Shown one piece after another: positions 33,634 to 44,191 of a stretch of 64,000 nucleotides of DNA. The notes below the pieces were generated by a model. The model did no database searches, was not told the DNA's origin, and saw nothing but the letters and a program-made list of their open reading frames with translations. The stretch lies in contig JAPLAM010000037.1 of the NCBI GenBank assembly GCA_026393275.1, forward strand, positions 43,462-107,461. The letters run 5' to 3'. Source of the DNA: Arthrobacter sp. (GTDB taxonomy: Bacteria; Actinomycetota; Actinomycetes; Actinomycetales; Micrococcaceae). Position 1 is the first letter of the stretch. Each line of letters starts with the position of its first letter. The translations under genes and the position numbers were made by a program.

Positions 33634-34296
33634 TTACTTGTTGAGGACTTCGTGGGTGAGGAACTCGCCCACGTGGCCGATCTCCTGCTGGTTGATGCCG
33701 TGCCACATACCGGTGTAGAGCACCTTGGTGAGCTTCACGTGTTGGCGCACCCAGCCCATGGTGAACTCGATCTTGTCCGGAGTGATCACGGGATCCTGCT
33801 GGTCGCGACCCCAGAACATCGGCAGGGTGCCGTCCAGTTCCGCGTCGCGGAAGCTCGGATCGCCGCCGGCGTCGACGGCAAAACCGGAAAGCCCGACGAC
33901 GGCGGCAAAGCCGTCCGGCCGCTGGCGCAGCAGCGTCGTGGCCATGGCCATGCCCATCGAGAACCCGAGCAGCGTCACCGAGGGGTGGTTGGCCCGGACC
34001 GAGTCGATCCAGTCCTGCGCATACGCCGCGGCGTGCTTGACGGCGTCGAGCGAATAGTCAATGGAGGCCGTCAGCGGGAACCAGGTGTAGCCCGGACCGG
34101 CGGCCAGCGGGGCACGCAGCGAGGCCACGACGAACTCCTCGGGAAGCATGTCCGCCAGGCTCAGCAGGTCCTGTTCGTTGGCGCCGTAGCCGTGCAGCAG
34201 CACCAGCAGGGGCTTGCCGGCGCGGGCTTCTTCGGGCCGGGACCACAGGACGACGGGGGCGGGAAACGCGGCGGGGAAGGGAGCGGCTTCAGTCAT
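33634..34296 (-). CDS. Carboxylesterase/phospholipase, YpfH type
   Basis: 220 residues, alpha/beta hydrolase of the carboxylesterase-2 family. Motifs: LLVLLHGYGANEQDLLSLADML (oxyanion loop), LLGFSMGMAMATTLL (nucleophile Ser), GRDQQDPVITPDK (catalytic Asp) and GMWHGINQQEI (catalytic His). Cytosolic. The substrate is probably a small carboxylic ester. It ends convergently with the S4 gene and is divergent from the SGNH hydrolase. Confidence 0.9.
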   Translation of the reverse strand: MTEAAPFPAAFPAPVVLWSRPEEARAGKPLLVLLHGYGANEQDLLSLADMLPEEFVVASLRAPLAAGPGYTWFPLTASIDYSLDAVKHAAAYAQDWIDSVRANHPSVTLLGFSMGMAMATTLLRQRPDGFAAVVGLSGFAVDAGGDPSFRDAELDGTLPMFWGRDQQDPVITPDKIEFTMGWVRQHVKLTKVLYTGMWHGINQQEIGHVGEFLTHEVLNK

Positions 34297-34372
34297 GGAT
34301 CTATTCTTGCAGTTACCTGTGGGTCACCAGTGGCGCTGGCGCACCTTTGGTACAAGAGTGCAGGATATGTAG

Positions 34373-35242
34373 GTGAGCGAAACAGAAGCCATGGCGAACC
34401 TTCCGGATCTGACCGTCAACCATCCCTGGACGCGCTACGTGGCGATGGGCGACTCCTTCACGGAAGGGATCGGCGATCCCGAACCGGCCAGCCCGGGCGG
34501 CCACCGCGGCTGGGCGGACCGGGTGGCGGAGGAGCTGAGCCGGGGCCACGACGATTTCGCCTATGCCAACCTCGCGGTCCGGGGCCGGCTCCTGCAGCAG
34601 ATCGTGGACCAGCAGCTGGCCCACTGCCTGTCCCTGAAGCCGGATCTGGTGACCCTGTCCGCGGGCGGAAACGATTTGATCCGGCCCGGCGGCGACCCCG
34701 ATGTCCTCGCCGAGCGGCTGGACTCGGTGGTGCAGATCCTGAGCTTGGGCGGCGCGACCGTGGTCTTGTTCAACGGACCGGACACGGGCTCCACTGTGCT
34801 GGGCCGGATCCGCAGCAAGGTGGCGATCTACAACGAGAACCTGCGCACCGTGGCCGCCCGGCACGACGCCGTCATTGCCGACATGTGGTCCCTCCGGCAG
34901 TTGAACGACCCGCAGATGTGGGATGCGGACCGGCTGCATTTCTCGCCGCTGGGCCACCACACGATCGCGGCCATGGTGCTGGACTCGCTGAACGTGCAGC
35001 ACACCCTGGAGCCGCTCTCCCCCAAACCCCTGCCGCAGCGCAGCTGGCGGGAGGCCCGCGCCGGGGACCTCATCTGGGCCCGGGAGCACTTCGTCCCGTG
35101 GGTGGTCCGCCGGCTCCGGCACCGCTCCTCCGGCGACGGCATCACGGCCAAGCGCCCGCTGGCCGGGCCGGTGTTCGGCCCCGGGGTGCCGCTCGGTTCG
35201 GGCGAGGGTCCTCCCGGCGCCGAGGATGCCCTGCGGCCCTGA
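34373..35242 (+). CDS. SGNH/GDSL-family hydrolase
   Basis: 289 residues. Block I is RYVAMGDSFTEGIGDP with the nucleophile Ser, block II has the Gly in ANLAVRGRLLQQI, block III is SAGGNDLIRPG with the oxyanion Asn, and block V is DRLHFSPLGHHTIAA with the catalytic Asp and His. It has no signal peptide, so it is cytosolic. The C-terminal 60 residues are proline-rich and likely disordered. GTG at 34373 has AGGA seven bases upstream; ATG at 34391 is a second choice. Confidence 0.9.
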   Translation: MSETEAMANLPDLTVNHPWTRYVAMGDSFTEGIGDPEPASPGGHRGWADRVAEELSRGHDDFAYANLAVRGRLLQQIVDQQLAHCLSLKPDLVTLSAGGNDLIRPGGDPDVLAERLDSVVQILSLGGATVVLFNGPDTGSTVLGRIRSKVAIYNENLRTVAARHDAVIADMWSLRQLNDPQMWDADRLHFSPLGHHTIAAMVLDSLNVQHTLEPLSPKPLPQRSWREARAGDLIWAREHFVPWVVRRLRHRSSGDGITAKRPLAGPVFGPGVPLGSGEGPPGAEDALRP

Positions 35243-35339
35243 GCGACGGACAGCCGGCGCCCGCCCGGGCGCCGGCCGGGGCACTTCGCGCGCAGCTTGA
35301 GCGTTAGGCTGAAGGACCACTCCTGAAAGGTTCGGTACC

Positions 35340-35831
35340 GTGTTTTCCTTCTTTGGGCTCGCCATGCTGGCGGCAATCATCATGTTCGGGATCCGCCGGT
35401 ACAAGGCGTCGAGCCGCGGGCGGACCGGCAACGGTCCCGGCAGCTTCCCGGGGCAGCCGATCGGCGGGTCCGGAGGGTTCCCCGGCCAGCAGGACAACCA
35501 GCCGCGGGACGGTTTCACCCAGCGGGATTACTACGGCGGATTCGGGCAGCTCGGCGCCCCGCAGCCCCCGGCCAAGGAGCAGTACCAGGTCCCCTACGAG
35601 GACAGCCCGGACTACCTGAGGAACCCGCCGCAGGCAGGGCCGCAGGCACCTGCTTGGCAGCCGCCGGCGCAGCCGCAGCCGCCTGCTGCCCCGCCGGTGC
35701 CGACGCCGTCGTCGTCCGAGCCCCAGGGTTACCGCGCGCGCAAGCTCGCCGAGCTGGACCAGAAGTACAGCAACGGCGAGCTTGCCATGGAGGACTATAT
35801 GGCCCAGCGCGCGGAGATCATGAAGGGCTAG
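35340..35831 (+). CDS. SHOCT-domain membrane-anchored protein
   Basis: 163 residues. An N-terminal transmembrane helix (FSFFGLAMLAAIIMFGIRRYK) is followed by about 90 residues of Gly, Pro, Gln and Ala-rich linker with several tyrosines (QRDYYGGFG). The C-terminal SHOCT motif is RKLAELDQKYSNGELAMEDYMAQRAEIMK. GTG start at 35340 with AAAGG upstream. SHOCT domains are oligomerisation modules; the partner is unknown. It stands alone between the SGNH gene and the convergent mmsA. Confidence 0.83.
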   Translation: MFSFFGLAMLAAIIMFGIRRYKASSRGRTGNGPGSFPGQPIGGSGGFPGQQDNQPRDGFTQRDYYGGFGQLGAPQPPAKEQYQVPYEDSPDYLRNPPQAGPQAPAWQPPAQPQPPAAPPVPTPSSSEPQGYRARKLAELDQKYSNGELAMEDYMAQRAEIMKG

Positions 35832-35868
35832 GCCCGGACTCGCCAAGCAACCCGCTGAGGTCTAGGCC

Positions 35869-37353
<1,485 letters not shown>

Positions 37354-37382
37354 GGGAGAGCCTCTTTCTGAAGGGTGGGGGG

Positions 37383-38285
37383 CTAGTTGGCGGACTCGAA
37401 TGAGCCGTCGACGAGCGTGACGATCGCGGAGCAGTCCTTGCCGGACTGCCCGCCGTCGATGAGCCGTTGGAAGAGCTGCTGGACGTGTTCGCCGATTTCG
37501 AGCGGAGTGCCGGTGTCCCGGGCGGCGCTGATGGCGAGGCCGATGTCCTTGTTGGCGAGCTCGGCGGTGAAGGTCGGGGCGAAGTCGTTGTTCGAGGCGG
37601 CGGTGGGCACGACGCCGGCCACCGGGTACCAGGTGCGCAGCGCCCAGCTGTCGCCCGAGGACACCGAGGCGATGTCCCAGAAGACCTGCTTGTCCAAGCC
37701 GAGGCGGTCAGCGAGCACCGCGCCCTCGGCCGTGGAGGCAAGGTTGATGAAGAGCATCAGGTTGTTGCAGATTTTGGCGGCCTGCCCGGTGGTGGCGCCC
37801 CCGGTGGGGATGATGTTGCCGGCCATCGGACGGATGTATTCGGTGGCGTCGGCGACGGCGCCGGCCTCGCCGCCGATCATGAAGGTCAGCGTCGCGGCCT
37901 TGGCGCCGCTCATCCCGCCGGAGACGGGAGCGTCGACAAAGCGGAAGCCCGCCTCGGCTGCGGCGTCGTGCAGGGCCTGGGCTGAGGCGATGTCGATCGT
38001 GGAGGAATCCACCAGCAGGGTCTTGGCATCGGCGCGGGCCAGGACGCCGTCGGCACCGAGGTATACGGCGCGGGCGTGCTCGCCCTTCGGGAGCATGGTG
38101 AAGACAACGTCAGCGCCCTCCACCGCTTCGGCAATGCTGCCGGCGGGCTTGACTCCCCCGGCCTCGGCTGTGGCCACAGCGTCCGGGTTGAGGTCGAAGC
38201 CGCGGACCTCGTTTCCGGCTTTGGCCAGGTTCACCGACATGAACCCGCCCATGTTTCCCAGTCCGATCCAGGCGACAACTGCCAT
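37383..38285 (-). CDS. mmsB: 3-hydroxyisobutyrate dehydrogenase
   Basis: 300 residues; oxidises 3-hydroxyisobutyrate to methylmalonate semialdehyde with NAD. The Rossmann motif is AWIGLGNMGGFMSVNLAKAGNEVRGFDL, followed by the family signatures DAPVSGGMSGAKAATLTFMIGG and KICNNLMLFINLASTAEG; the catalytic Lys is in the KICNN helix. ATG at 38285. It is first of the mmsBA operon and divergent from a LysR-type gene 161 bases away, which may control it. Confidence 0.94.
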   Translation of the reverse strand: MAVVAWIGLGNMGGFMSVNLAKAGNEVRGFDLNPDAVATAEAGGVKPAGSIAEAVEGADVVFTMLPKGEHARAVYLGADGVLARADAKTLLVDSSTIDIASAQALHDAAAEAGFRFVDAPVSGGMSGAKAATLTFMIGGEAGAVADATEYIRPMAGNIIPTGGATTGQAAKICNNLMLFINLASTAEGAVLADRLGLDKQVFWDIASVSSGDSWALRTWYPVAGVVPTAASNNDFAPTFTAELANKDIGLAISAARDTGTPLEIGEHVQQLFQRLIDGGQSGKDCSAIVTLVDGSFESAN

Positions 38286-38446
38286 GGCGTAAGCTCCTTT
38301 GCTTTGTTCCTGCGTCCGTTGATGGTGCGTCCAGGGTCCGGCGCAACGGCCGGACCCAACGTGTCAACCATCACACCCTGTTACAGTGCAATCAAGGAGA
38401 AAAAGTAAAGATGCTATGTGCGCAGATGCACAACGAGGAAAGGCTG

Positions 38447-39355
38447 ATGGTGGACATGAAACGGCTTCCTAGTCCGGACGACCTGCTGATCCTGCTGACC
38501 GTGGCCCGTCTGGGCCGCTTCAACGCCGTCGCTGAGACCCTGGGCACCACGCACACCACCATTTCCCGCCGGATCCTCGCCCTGGACAAGCAGCTTGGCG
38601 GCCGGACGCTGGAGCGCAGCCCGCACGGCTGGGAACTCACCGAGCTCGGATCCCAGGCCGTGGCGGCCGCCGAAGCCATCGAGGGGACGCTTGGCGCGCT
38701 GTCCGGCCAAATTTCCCGGCGCGAGGACGTGCTATCCGGCCTGGTCCGGATCAGCACTCCGGACGGCTTCGGCGCGGAATTTGTCACGCCGGCCCTGGTC
38801 CGGCTGCAACAGGCCCACCCCTCGCTCAACGTGGAAATGCTCAGCGCCACCCGGAAGGTCAGACAGAACCGGTCCGGGGTGGACCTTGAGGTGGTGGTGG
38901 GCAACCTGGACGTCAGCAACGCCCAGACCATCTTCCTGTCCAACTACTTCCTCCGGCTCTACGCGAGCCCGCAGTACGCGCGCGAGCACGGGCTGCCGGA
39001 GACGCTCGACGACGTCCGGCAACACGGCTTTGTCTCTTACGTAGAGTCGGCCCTGCAGGTCGCTGAACTCGGCCACCGCTCCACCCAGCTGCCCATGCCG
39101 GGCTCCAGCTTCCAGGCGACCAGTATCTTCGCCCAGCTCGAGGCCGTGACCCGCGCCGCCGGGATCGGCCTGCTGCCCAACTTCCTCGTGGTCGGCAAAC
39201 CCGGATTCGTGTCGGTCCTGCCGGATGACTTCCAGCGCCAGCTGCCGATCTGGGCGGTGGCCCGGGCGGAATCGCTGCGGTCGGCGCCGGTGCAGGCGGT
39301 GGTGGCGGCCGTCCGGGCCGAGATCGCCGAACGCCAGGACGTGCTGACCGGCTGA
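38447..39355 (+). CDS. LysR-family transcriptional regulator, divergent from mmsBA
   Basis: 302 residues. The winged HTH (about 10-70) reads LLILLTVARLGRFNAVAETLGTTHTTISRRILALDKQLGGRTLER. The co-inducer domain follows (VLSGLVRISTPDGFGAEF, LPNFLVVGKPGFV). The ATG at 38447 has GAGGAAAGG upstream and gives the usual family length; an in-frame ATG at 38411 would add 12 residues. Its position opposite mmsBA suggests it regulates that operon; the ligand is unknown. Confidence 0.88.
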   Translation: MVDMKRLPSPDDLLILLTVARLGRFNAVAETLGTTHTTISRRILALDKQLGGRTLERSPHGWELTELGSQAVAAAEAIEGTLGALSGQISRREDVLSGLVRISTPDGFGAEFVTPALVRLQQAHPSLNVEMLSATRKVRQNRSGVDLEVVVGNLDVSNAQTIFLSNYFLRLYASPQYAREHGLPETLDDVRQHGFVSYVESALQVAELGHRSTQLPMPGSSFQATSIFAQLEAVTRAAGIGLLPNFLVVGKPGFVSVLPDDFQRQLPIWAVARAESLRSAPVQAVVAAVRAEIAERQDVLTG

Positions 39356-39456
39356 TCTGTTGCCCCGCCCTGGGAGAGTCGTGCAGCTGGCAGCGCCAGT
39401 CGGCACTGCCTGCGGGCCGGTACCTTCATTCGATGCGGACGAGAACCAGAGTGTGG

Positions 39457-39942
39457 TTACGGAGACAACGGTTCCTGGTTTCGGTGCGTGGTCGTGGGCC
39501 GGGCATTCTCCACCACATAGACCTCCCCGTCGGGCGCTTTTTTGTGGGACTCCGTGGTGTAAAAGCGGATCTCGTGTCCGTCCGGGTCCGAGAGACCGGG
39601 CAGAATCCACCCGAGAGAGGCGACCTGGACGCCAGCATGGGCGTCCCCCAGCTGCATCAGCCGCGCGGAGAGCTCGTCCATTGCCGCCTTGGTCGGAACG
39701 CCTATGGAGAAGTAGTCGAATCCGGAAGAGGCCGCCGCTTTGCCGGGGTCCAGCCGCAGGGCCAGTCTCGGTCCGCCATTCGGGTGATTAAGGGCAAGGC
39801 CCATGACTTTGCCATCTTCGCGGAACTCCATCGCAACGACATAACCCAGCCGGCTCTGGTACCACTCGCGGCTGCGGTCGAGATCACTGACCGGGAGTTT
39901 GAGGTGGTGCACGCCATTGAGCTGGGGAACTGGAGTGTCCAC
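39457..39942 (-). CDS. VOC-superfamily (glyoxalase/dioxygenase-like) protein
   Basis: 161 residues, one VOC pair of beta-alpha-beta-beta-beta modules: LNGVHHLKLPVSDLDRSREWYQSRLGYVVAM, PRLALRLDPG, FDYFSIGVPTKAAMDELSARL and SDPDGHEIRFYTTES. The metal ligands are probably the His of HHLKL, the central acidic residue and the Glu of HEIRFY. GTG at 39942 is preferred since AAAGGA precedes it; a TTG at 39975 is an alternative. The substrate is unknown. It marks the left edge of an accessory patch. Confidence 0.82.
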   Translation of the reverse strand: MDTPVPQLNGVHHLKLPVSDLDRSREWYQSRLGYVVAMEFREDGKVMGLALNHPNGGPRLALRLDPGKAAASSGFDYFSIGVPTKAAMDELSARLMQLGDAHAGVQVASLGWILPGLSDPDGHEIRFYTTESHKKAPDGEVYVVENARPTTTHRNQEPLSP

Positions 39943-40196
39943 GGCAAATCCTTTGATCGCAGGGTCGTGTTCCAACGATAGATCCGAATCAATCTACGGG
40001 AAGCCGCAAGCATGGCGCCCCTCGGAGTCATTGGGTCCAGCGCTGTCGGCGAGAGCCTCCGCCGGCGAGCACCCTATGCAAATCTTCCGTCCCACAAGCC
40101 GGTCCTTAAGAAGAACCCGCTGCGGGATGTGCCGGTAGACCCGGTCGAACTGGCGCGGTGGTCGTGGACGGGAGTGCTGATGGATAGGGTGGCAAC

Positions 40197-40537
40197 ATGA
40201 CCATCCAGACACACGGCGCCACGCGCTCTCCTGTAGTCGCGGCTTGCGTCATTCTTCTGGGCCTGTTCGTCCTGTGGATGGCGCAACCGGTCCTGGCGGG
40301 CTGGGGGTGTGCCACCAGTTTCCGGCGATGTGCCCTCCGTATTTGCTACCTGTTCGTGCATCGCTGATCAGCGCAGGCATCCTCGTCGCATTTCTCGCGG
40401 CTGTCCTCGTCGGGCTATTGTTTCGGGCTTCCCGAACAAATGGCTGGCTGGGCGGTATGTCCCGAAGCGTCGTCTTCGCAGTGCCCTTAATCCTGGTCCT
40501 GACAGTCGTCGCGCACTTCCTGATACCGCAGCCTTGA
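40197..40537 (+). pseudogene. Small membrane protein with an apparent frameshift
   Basis: A frame from ATG 40197 encodes a start and one hydrophobic helix (VVAACVILLGLFVLWMAQPVLAGWG) but then loses sense and stops at 40365. Another frame continues from about 40310 with GVCHQFPAMCPPYLLPVRAS, then two clear hydrophobic helices (ISAGILVAFLAAVLVGLLF, SVVFAVPLILVLTVVAHFLI) and stops at 40537. Joining the frames at the run of G at 40308-40312 gives a coherent three-helix protein of about 113 residues. A one-base change or a sequence error explains it. The family is not recognised. Confidence 0.55.
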
Positions 40538-40658
40538 TTTGAGTCTGCTTGGCGAGGATTGTCGGCTTGCGGACTGGCAAATGCCTATGACCTTCAGCCC
40601 CCAGCGGCCGAGGCTATCAATCTTGAAACATCCGGGCGAGCGTTCTAGGGCTGAGGGG

Positions 40659-41222
40659 TCAGTGGGCGCGCCACTGTTCGCGTAATATCGCGTACTCCAT
40701 TTCGCCTAGCTCGCTGCCAGGAATGGAATCCTCGCGTCCTTCATTGAAGGTGCGAACGTACCCCATCCCGATCGTGGCCATCGTCGCGCGTGAACCCGCA
40801 TTTACGGCCATGGTTTCGGCGAAAATCCTGGTCAGTCCAAGGTCTTCGAACCCATGGCGGAGGAGCTCCCTGGCACCTTCACTGGCCAGGCCCTTCCGCC
40901 AGTGACGGCGAAGCAAGCGGTATCCAAGTTCAGCCTGACCTTCGGCCGGTCCCTGATCCGCACGCTCCGGTGGCTCCAGAATCCACCAGCCCACGAACTC
41001 TTCGTCAACGTACCCAGCCCAGAAACCAAGTCCGGGAACCAGTTCGGCAGCTAACAGTCGGTTGCGGTGCAATTCCTCGACCTCTGCCCGCGTACGTGCG
41101 CAACCGGACCCCAGATATCGCATGACCTCAGGATCAGAGTCGAGCTCCACCTCGTGCTCGAGATGCTCATCGGTCAAGGGGACGAGCTTGATACGGCTGC
41201 TCTGGAGCGTCGATTGAGTCAC
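40659..41222 (-). CDS. GNAT-family N-acetyltransferase (RimJ/RimL-like)
   Basis: 187 residues. LQSSRIKLVPLTDEHLEHEVELDSDPEVMRYLG at the start is typical of the Acetyltransf_3 group. The acetyl-CoA loop is LGYRLLRRHWRKGLASEGARELLRHGF, and then ETMAVNAGSRATMATIGMGYVRTF. GTG 41222 gives the usual length; the frame continues 24 codons upstream. The product acetylates an unknown amine. It is one of three single-domain GNAT genes in the accessory patch, none of them closely alike. Confidence 0.83.
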   Translation of the reverse strand: MTQSTLQSSRIKLVPLTDEHLEHEVELDSDPEVMRYLGSGCARTRAEVEELHRNRLLAAELVPGLGFWAGYVDEEFVGWWILEPPERADQGPAEGQAELGYRLLRRHWRKGLASEGARELLRHGFEDLGLTRIFAETMAVNAGSRATMATIGMGYVRTFNEGREDSIPGSELGEMEYAILREQWRAH

Positions 41223-41435
41223 CACCGCAGTGTAACTACTTCCCGCACTGTGCCGCGGCAGGTGTGCAGAGATATACAGGTCAGCCGTCCTCAAGCCGAG
41301 CGCTCAACGGGACGGCTTCCCGGGCAGGTCCTGCGCGGCCATGATGGCCAGCTACGGCGAATTGCGGACTTTCGAGAAGCATCCGGGCCGTCCGGAAGCC
41401 GTCCGTTCCTCCGAGGATAATGCCACAATCTCCTC

Positions 41436-41638
41436 ATGCCCCTTATTCAGGTTCAGAATGCATCCCCCTCCTCCACTGAAAAGAAACGTGAGCTGCTGGC
41501 TGCGCTAACGGCGACTTACGCCGAGGTCATGGAAGTCCGCCCGACACTATCCGGGTGATTTTGCACGAGCTCCCCCGCGAGAACTGGTCTGTTGCCGGCA
41601 TAACCTTGGCGGAGTCCGGACAGAACGAATCGGCCTGA
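41436..41638 (+). pseudogene. 4-oxalocrotonate tautomerase-family protein with a one-base frameshift
   Basis: ATG 41436 starts PLIQVQNASPSSTEKKRELLAALTATYAEVMEVRP, with the N-terminal Pro nucleophile, then stops at 41558. The next frame continues DTIRVILHELPRENWSVAG and ends at 41638 (ESGQNESA). Together they form one 67-residue tautomerase, the usual size for the family. A single lost base near 41539-41542, in the CCGCCC run, restores the frame. Clear homology to both halves makes a simple shadow frame unlikely. Either a pseudogene or a base-call error. Confidence 0.75.
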
Positions 41639-41716
41639 GCCGGAACGGAAATCTCCTGCCGGCCCGCAGGCACCACTGGCTTGCCTGGGCGCCATCGCGG
41701 CAGACAGGATGAGGAC

Positions 41717-42139
41717 ATGAGCAAGTACGACGATCTTCCCCGTGCTGATTTCGCCTTCCCCGGGCCGTTGCGCGACCTGCTGGTCTCCGCGATCCTCGAT
41801 GGGAGCAAGACGGCGACCACGTCCATAGCTATGGAGTACCGGACCGCGAATGAGGCGTTTCCGCAGATCGGGGCGCGGCAAGTTGTCATCGACTCTGCGG
41901 AGAATGCTGTCGCGGTCATCGAGACCACCGGCGTAGAGCAAGCCCGTCTGGCCGACGTGCAGTGGGAACACGCCCGCGACGAGGGTGAGGGGTATTCATC
42001 GGCAGCAGAATGGCGCGCCGCGCACGAGCGGTTCTGGCACAGTCAGGAGATGCGGAGCCTCATCGGCGACCCCTCGTTCACCGTAGATGACGACACGATC
42101 GTGGTTCTCGAACGATTCCGCCGCGTAGAACTGCTCTAA
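41717..42139 (+). CDS. ASCH-domain protein
   Basis: 140 residues. ASCH (PUA-like) fold: FAFPGPLRDLLVSAILDGSKTATTSIAMEY contains the G-x-K-x-x-T/S signature, followed by QIGARQVVIDSAENAVAVIETTGVEQARL and ERFWHSQEMRSLIGDPSFTVDDDTIVVLERFRRV. Related proteins bind RNA or process modified nucleosides. The ATG at 41717 follows AGGATGAGG. It is alone on the plus strand in the accessory patch. Confidence 0.87.
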   Translation: MSKYDDLPRADFAFPGPLRDLLVSAILDGSKTATTSIAMEYRTANEAFPQIGARQVVIDSAENAVAVIETTGVEQARLADVQWEHARDEGEGYSSAAEWRAAHERFWHSQEMRSLIGDPSFTVDDDTIVVLERFRRVELL

Positions 42140-42387
42140 GGAACCCGGGACTCTCGGACTCCTCGCCTACCATGCGTCTCCTGAGTCACTGCGAGGGCCG
42201 TCGGGAACCAATGTCGGCGAAGTAGCGCACGTAGGGCACGGTGCTCCCGAGGTCCCTTATAAGTTTGCAGTGCGAGCGACCCCTTCGCACGGCGAGGCGG
42301 CGGTTTGCCGAACAGTTCGTGGAGACGGTGAGGACACACCCGGACCGCCACAAAAGAAACGGCGGACCCTTCGAATAGCATCCTGTA

Positions 42388-42966
42388 ATGCCTCTTCTCA
42401 TTGCACCGGACGTCAGCTACCGCTCTTCCTGGTTAGAAGGATCTGCAGAATTCAACGGCGCCCACAGAGACGGCGGGGGCGCGGAGGACTGGTCCCTGGA
42501 AGAACTAAAAGATGCCAGTTCGTTCCGCCGTTTCGTCGAGTTCCTCAATAACGACGCACTGCCGGAGAGCCCGCGGAAGCCGGGCTACGTGCCCTGCACG
42601 TACTTATGGATCGTTGACGGTGACACGTTCCTTGGCTCACTTGCCATCAGGCACGAGCTGAACGACTTCCTCCTCAACGAGGGCGGCCACATCGGCTACA
42701 GCATCAGGCCCTCCGCCAGGCGTCGCGGCCACGCAGCGAAGGCACTGGCTAATGCGCTGCCGGTGGCCCGGAAACTTGGAATCCCCCGCGTTCTGATCAC
42801 CTGCGATGAGAACAATGCCGGTTCCCGGGCGACCATCGAAAGAAACGGCGGCATCTATGAAGATAGCCGCAACGGTAAGCGCCGCTACTGGGTCGATAAC
42901 GTCGAACCCGCGGCCGCCGGGGGGAACTGTGAGCTGAGCAAGCTTGCTTGTTCGAGTCTTCTCTGA
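42388..42966 (+). CDS. GNAT-family N-acetyltransferase
   Basis: 192 residues. The family core is YVPCTYLWIVDGDTFLGSLAIRHELNDFLLNEGGHIGYSIRPSARRRGHAAKALANALPVARKLGIPRVLITCDENNAGSRATIERNGG, i.e. the GNAT with R-R-G-H-A acetyl-CoA loop. It is close to YjaB/YncA-like enzymes that end with KRRYWV. ATG 42388. The last 20 residues (CELSKLACSSLL) are unlike the family and may be a readthrough or an altered C-terminus. The substrate is unknown. Confidence 0.85.
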   Translation: MPLLIAPDVSYRSSWLEGSAEFNGAHRDGGGAEDWSLEELKDASSFRRFVEFLNNDALPESPRKPGYVPCTYLWIVDGDTFLGSLAIRHELNDFLLNEGGHIGYSIRPSARRRGHAAKALANALPVARKLGIPRVLITCDENNAGSRATIERNGGIYEDSRNGKRRYWVDNVEPAAAGGNCELSKLACSSLL

Positions 42967-43012
42967 CCACGCCCGGCGAGCCATGCGGTGAGGCCAGAAA
43001 TAATGTCCGTGA

Positions 43013-43201
43013 CGGATCCTGGAACGGGCACAACCGAAGCGCCCCCAAATCAAGGGACTGACAGCACTGGCCCTCTCCTTCGGGGTTCTGCGTTTCCGGG
43101 TTAAGCGAGAGCCAAAGCCCCGATGGATCACCCCGCTGGCGTCTGCTGCTCTCATCGTTGCCATCATCTTCGGTGCCGCGCACGCCACCCTCATCCATTA
43201 A
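43013..43201 (+). pseudogene. Remnant open frame of a small membrane protein
   Basis: From the frame after a TGA at 43010: KGLTALALSFGVLRFRVK, then PRWITPLASAALIVAIIFGAAHATLIH and a TAA at 43199. There is a hydrophobic C-terminal helix but no ATG, GTG or TTG at a usable place, so it may be the end of a lost gene. This 325-base gap before the first APH gene holds nothing else I can support except the left 26-bp repeat. Confidence 0.3.
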
Positions 43202-43252
43202 GGCCCAGATCTCAGAGGTCAGCGAACGACGTCGACCATCAGCTCCGTCCAG

Positions 43253-43278
43253 TAGCGTCCATTTAGGGATCCTTCACT
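43253..43278 (+). repeat. 26-bp direct repeat, left copy
   Basis: TAGCGTCCATTTAGGGATCC then TTCACT. It matches 45086-45111 with two differences (A/G, T/C). The two copies bracket the two APH-fold kinase genes. Confidence 0.8.
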
Positions 43279-43291
43279 GGACACTGTCGTT

Positions 43292-44191
43292 CTACAAGCT
43301 CAGGTTCGGATCCGTGAGCAGCCGGTTGAGGGTGCTTCGGCCGAGTGCGCTCATCGTGGGATTTGAGTCGGCGTAGTACCAGACGAGCCCGATCGCTTGC
43401 TGGTAGGCCCAGGCGGCGCCCCGCCTCCATTCGAGGTCCCCGATCGCGAGATAGGTGCGGACGGTGTTCCGCTGGCTGAAGTCGAGCATGTGCCACGCGG
43501 CAACTAGGTCGAGCGCAGGGTCGGCAGGCCCGAAGCCGCCGGTGTCGAGAACGCCCGCAAGACGACCGGCCTTGAGGATCACGTTTCCGGGAATGAGATC
43601 CTTGTGGGACATCACATCCTCACCGTGACGAGGCAGAGACCTGAGCGATGCCCAGGCCCGGCGCAGCCGATCCACCGGCAGGAGTCCTTCGCTTTGTTGC
43701 AGGCAATGCGCGATCCACTCATCGTGCGCGGCCAGCTCTCCTCCGCGGCCTTCGCCGGAGAATGAGCGACCCCTTGTGTTCGCCTGCCGAAGGCTCGCGA
43801 TGAGCGCCGCGAGATCCACCGCGAAGGATGTCGACCACGAGACAGATGCTGGGGTCGCAATCTCGCCCTCGACCCAGGTCTGGACAGACCAGGGTAACGG
43901 GTACTTTTCGCTGGGCTCGCCGATCGCAACAGGCAGAGGGGACGGCACGGTGCTCACTGCGGCGAACTCGCGCATAGCAGCGTGTTCCGCAAGAAGGACT
44001 GCTCGGACTTCGCTCGCGTCCCCGCCCTGCAGCGGGAACCTGGCGCTGCACCCTGTTCCCACCCGGTACAGGTAATTGACCGTTCCGGCACTCTCGACCG
44101 CCGTGACTTCCGATTCGGCGACCGAAGGAAACAGCCCCCGCACCAGGCGCACAGCTTCAGACGGATCCAGACTGAGCTGACTCTCATGCAT
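43292..44191 (-). CDS. APH-fold kinase (aminoglycoside phosphotransferase family)
   Basis: 299 residues. The catalytic loop is DVMSHKDLIPGNVILKAG (H-x-D-x4-N), and the metal-binding Asp is in GVLDTGGFGPADPALDL. N-terminal LFPSVAESEVTAVESAGTVNYLYRVG is the glycine-poor nucleotide loop. The mid-region DWG-type Trp is replaced by Thr (LDTG). No specific antibiotic signature can be claimed; many family members phosphorylate sugars or other small molecules. ATG 44191 with GGGGAG before it; a GTG two codons earlier is possible. Confidence 0.85.
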   Translation of the reverse strand: MHESQLSLDPSEAVRLVRGLFPSVAESEVTAVESAGTVNYLYRVGTGCSARFPLQGGDASEVRAVLLAEHAAMREFAAVSTVPSPLPVAIGEPSEKYPLPWSVQTWVEGEIATPASVSWSTSFAVDLAALIASLRQANTRGRSFSGEGRGGELAAHDEWIAHCLQQSEGLLPVDRLRRAWASLRSLPRHGEDVMSHKDLIPGNVILKAGRLAGVLDTGGFGPADPALDLVAAWHMLDFSQRNTVRTYLAIGDLEWRRGAAWAYQQAIGLVWYYADSNPTMSALGRSTLNRLLTDPNLSL

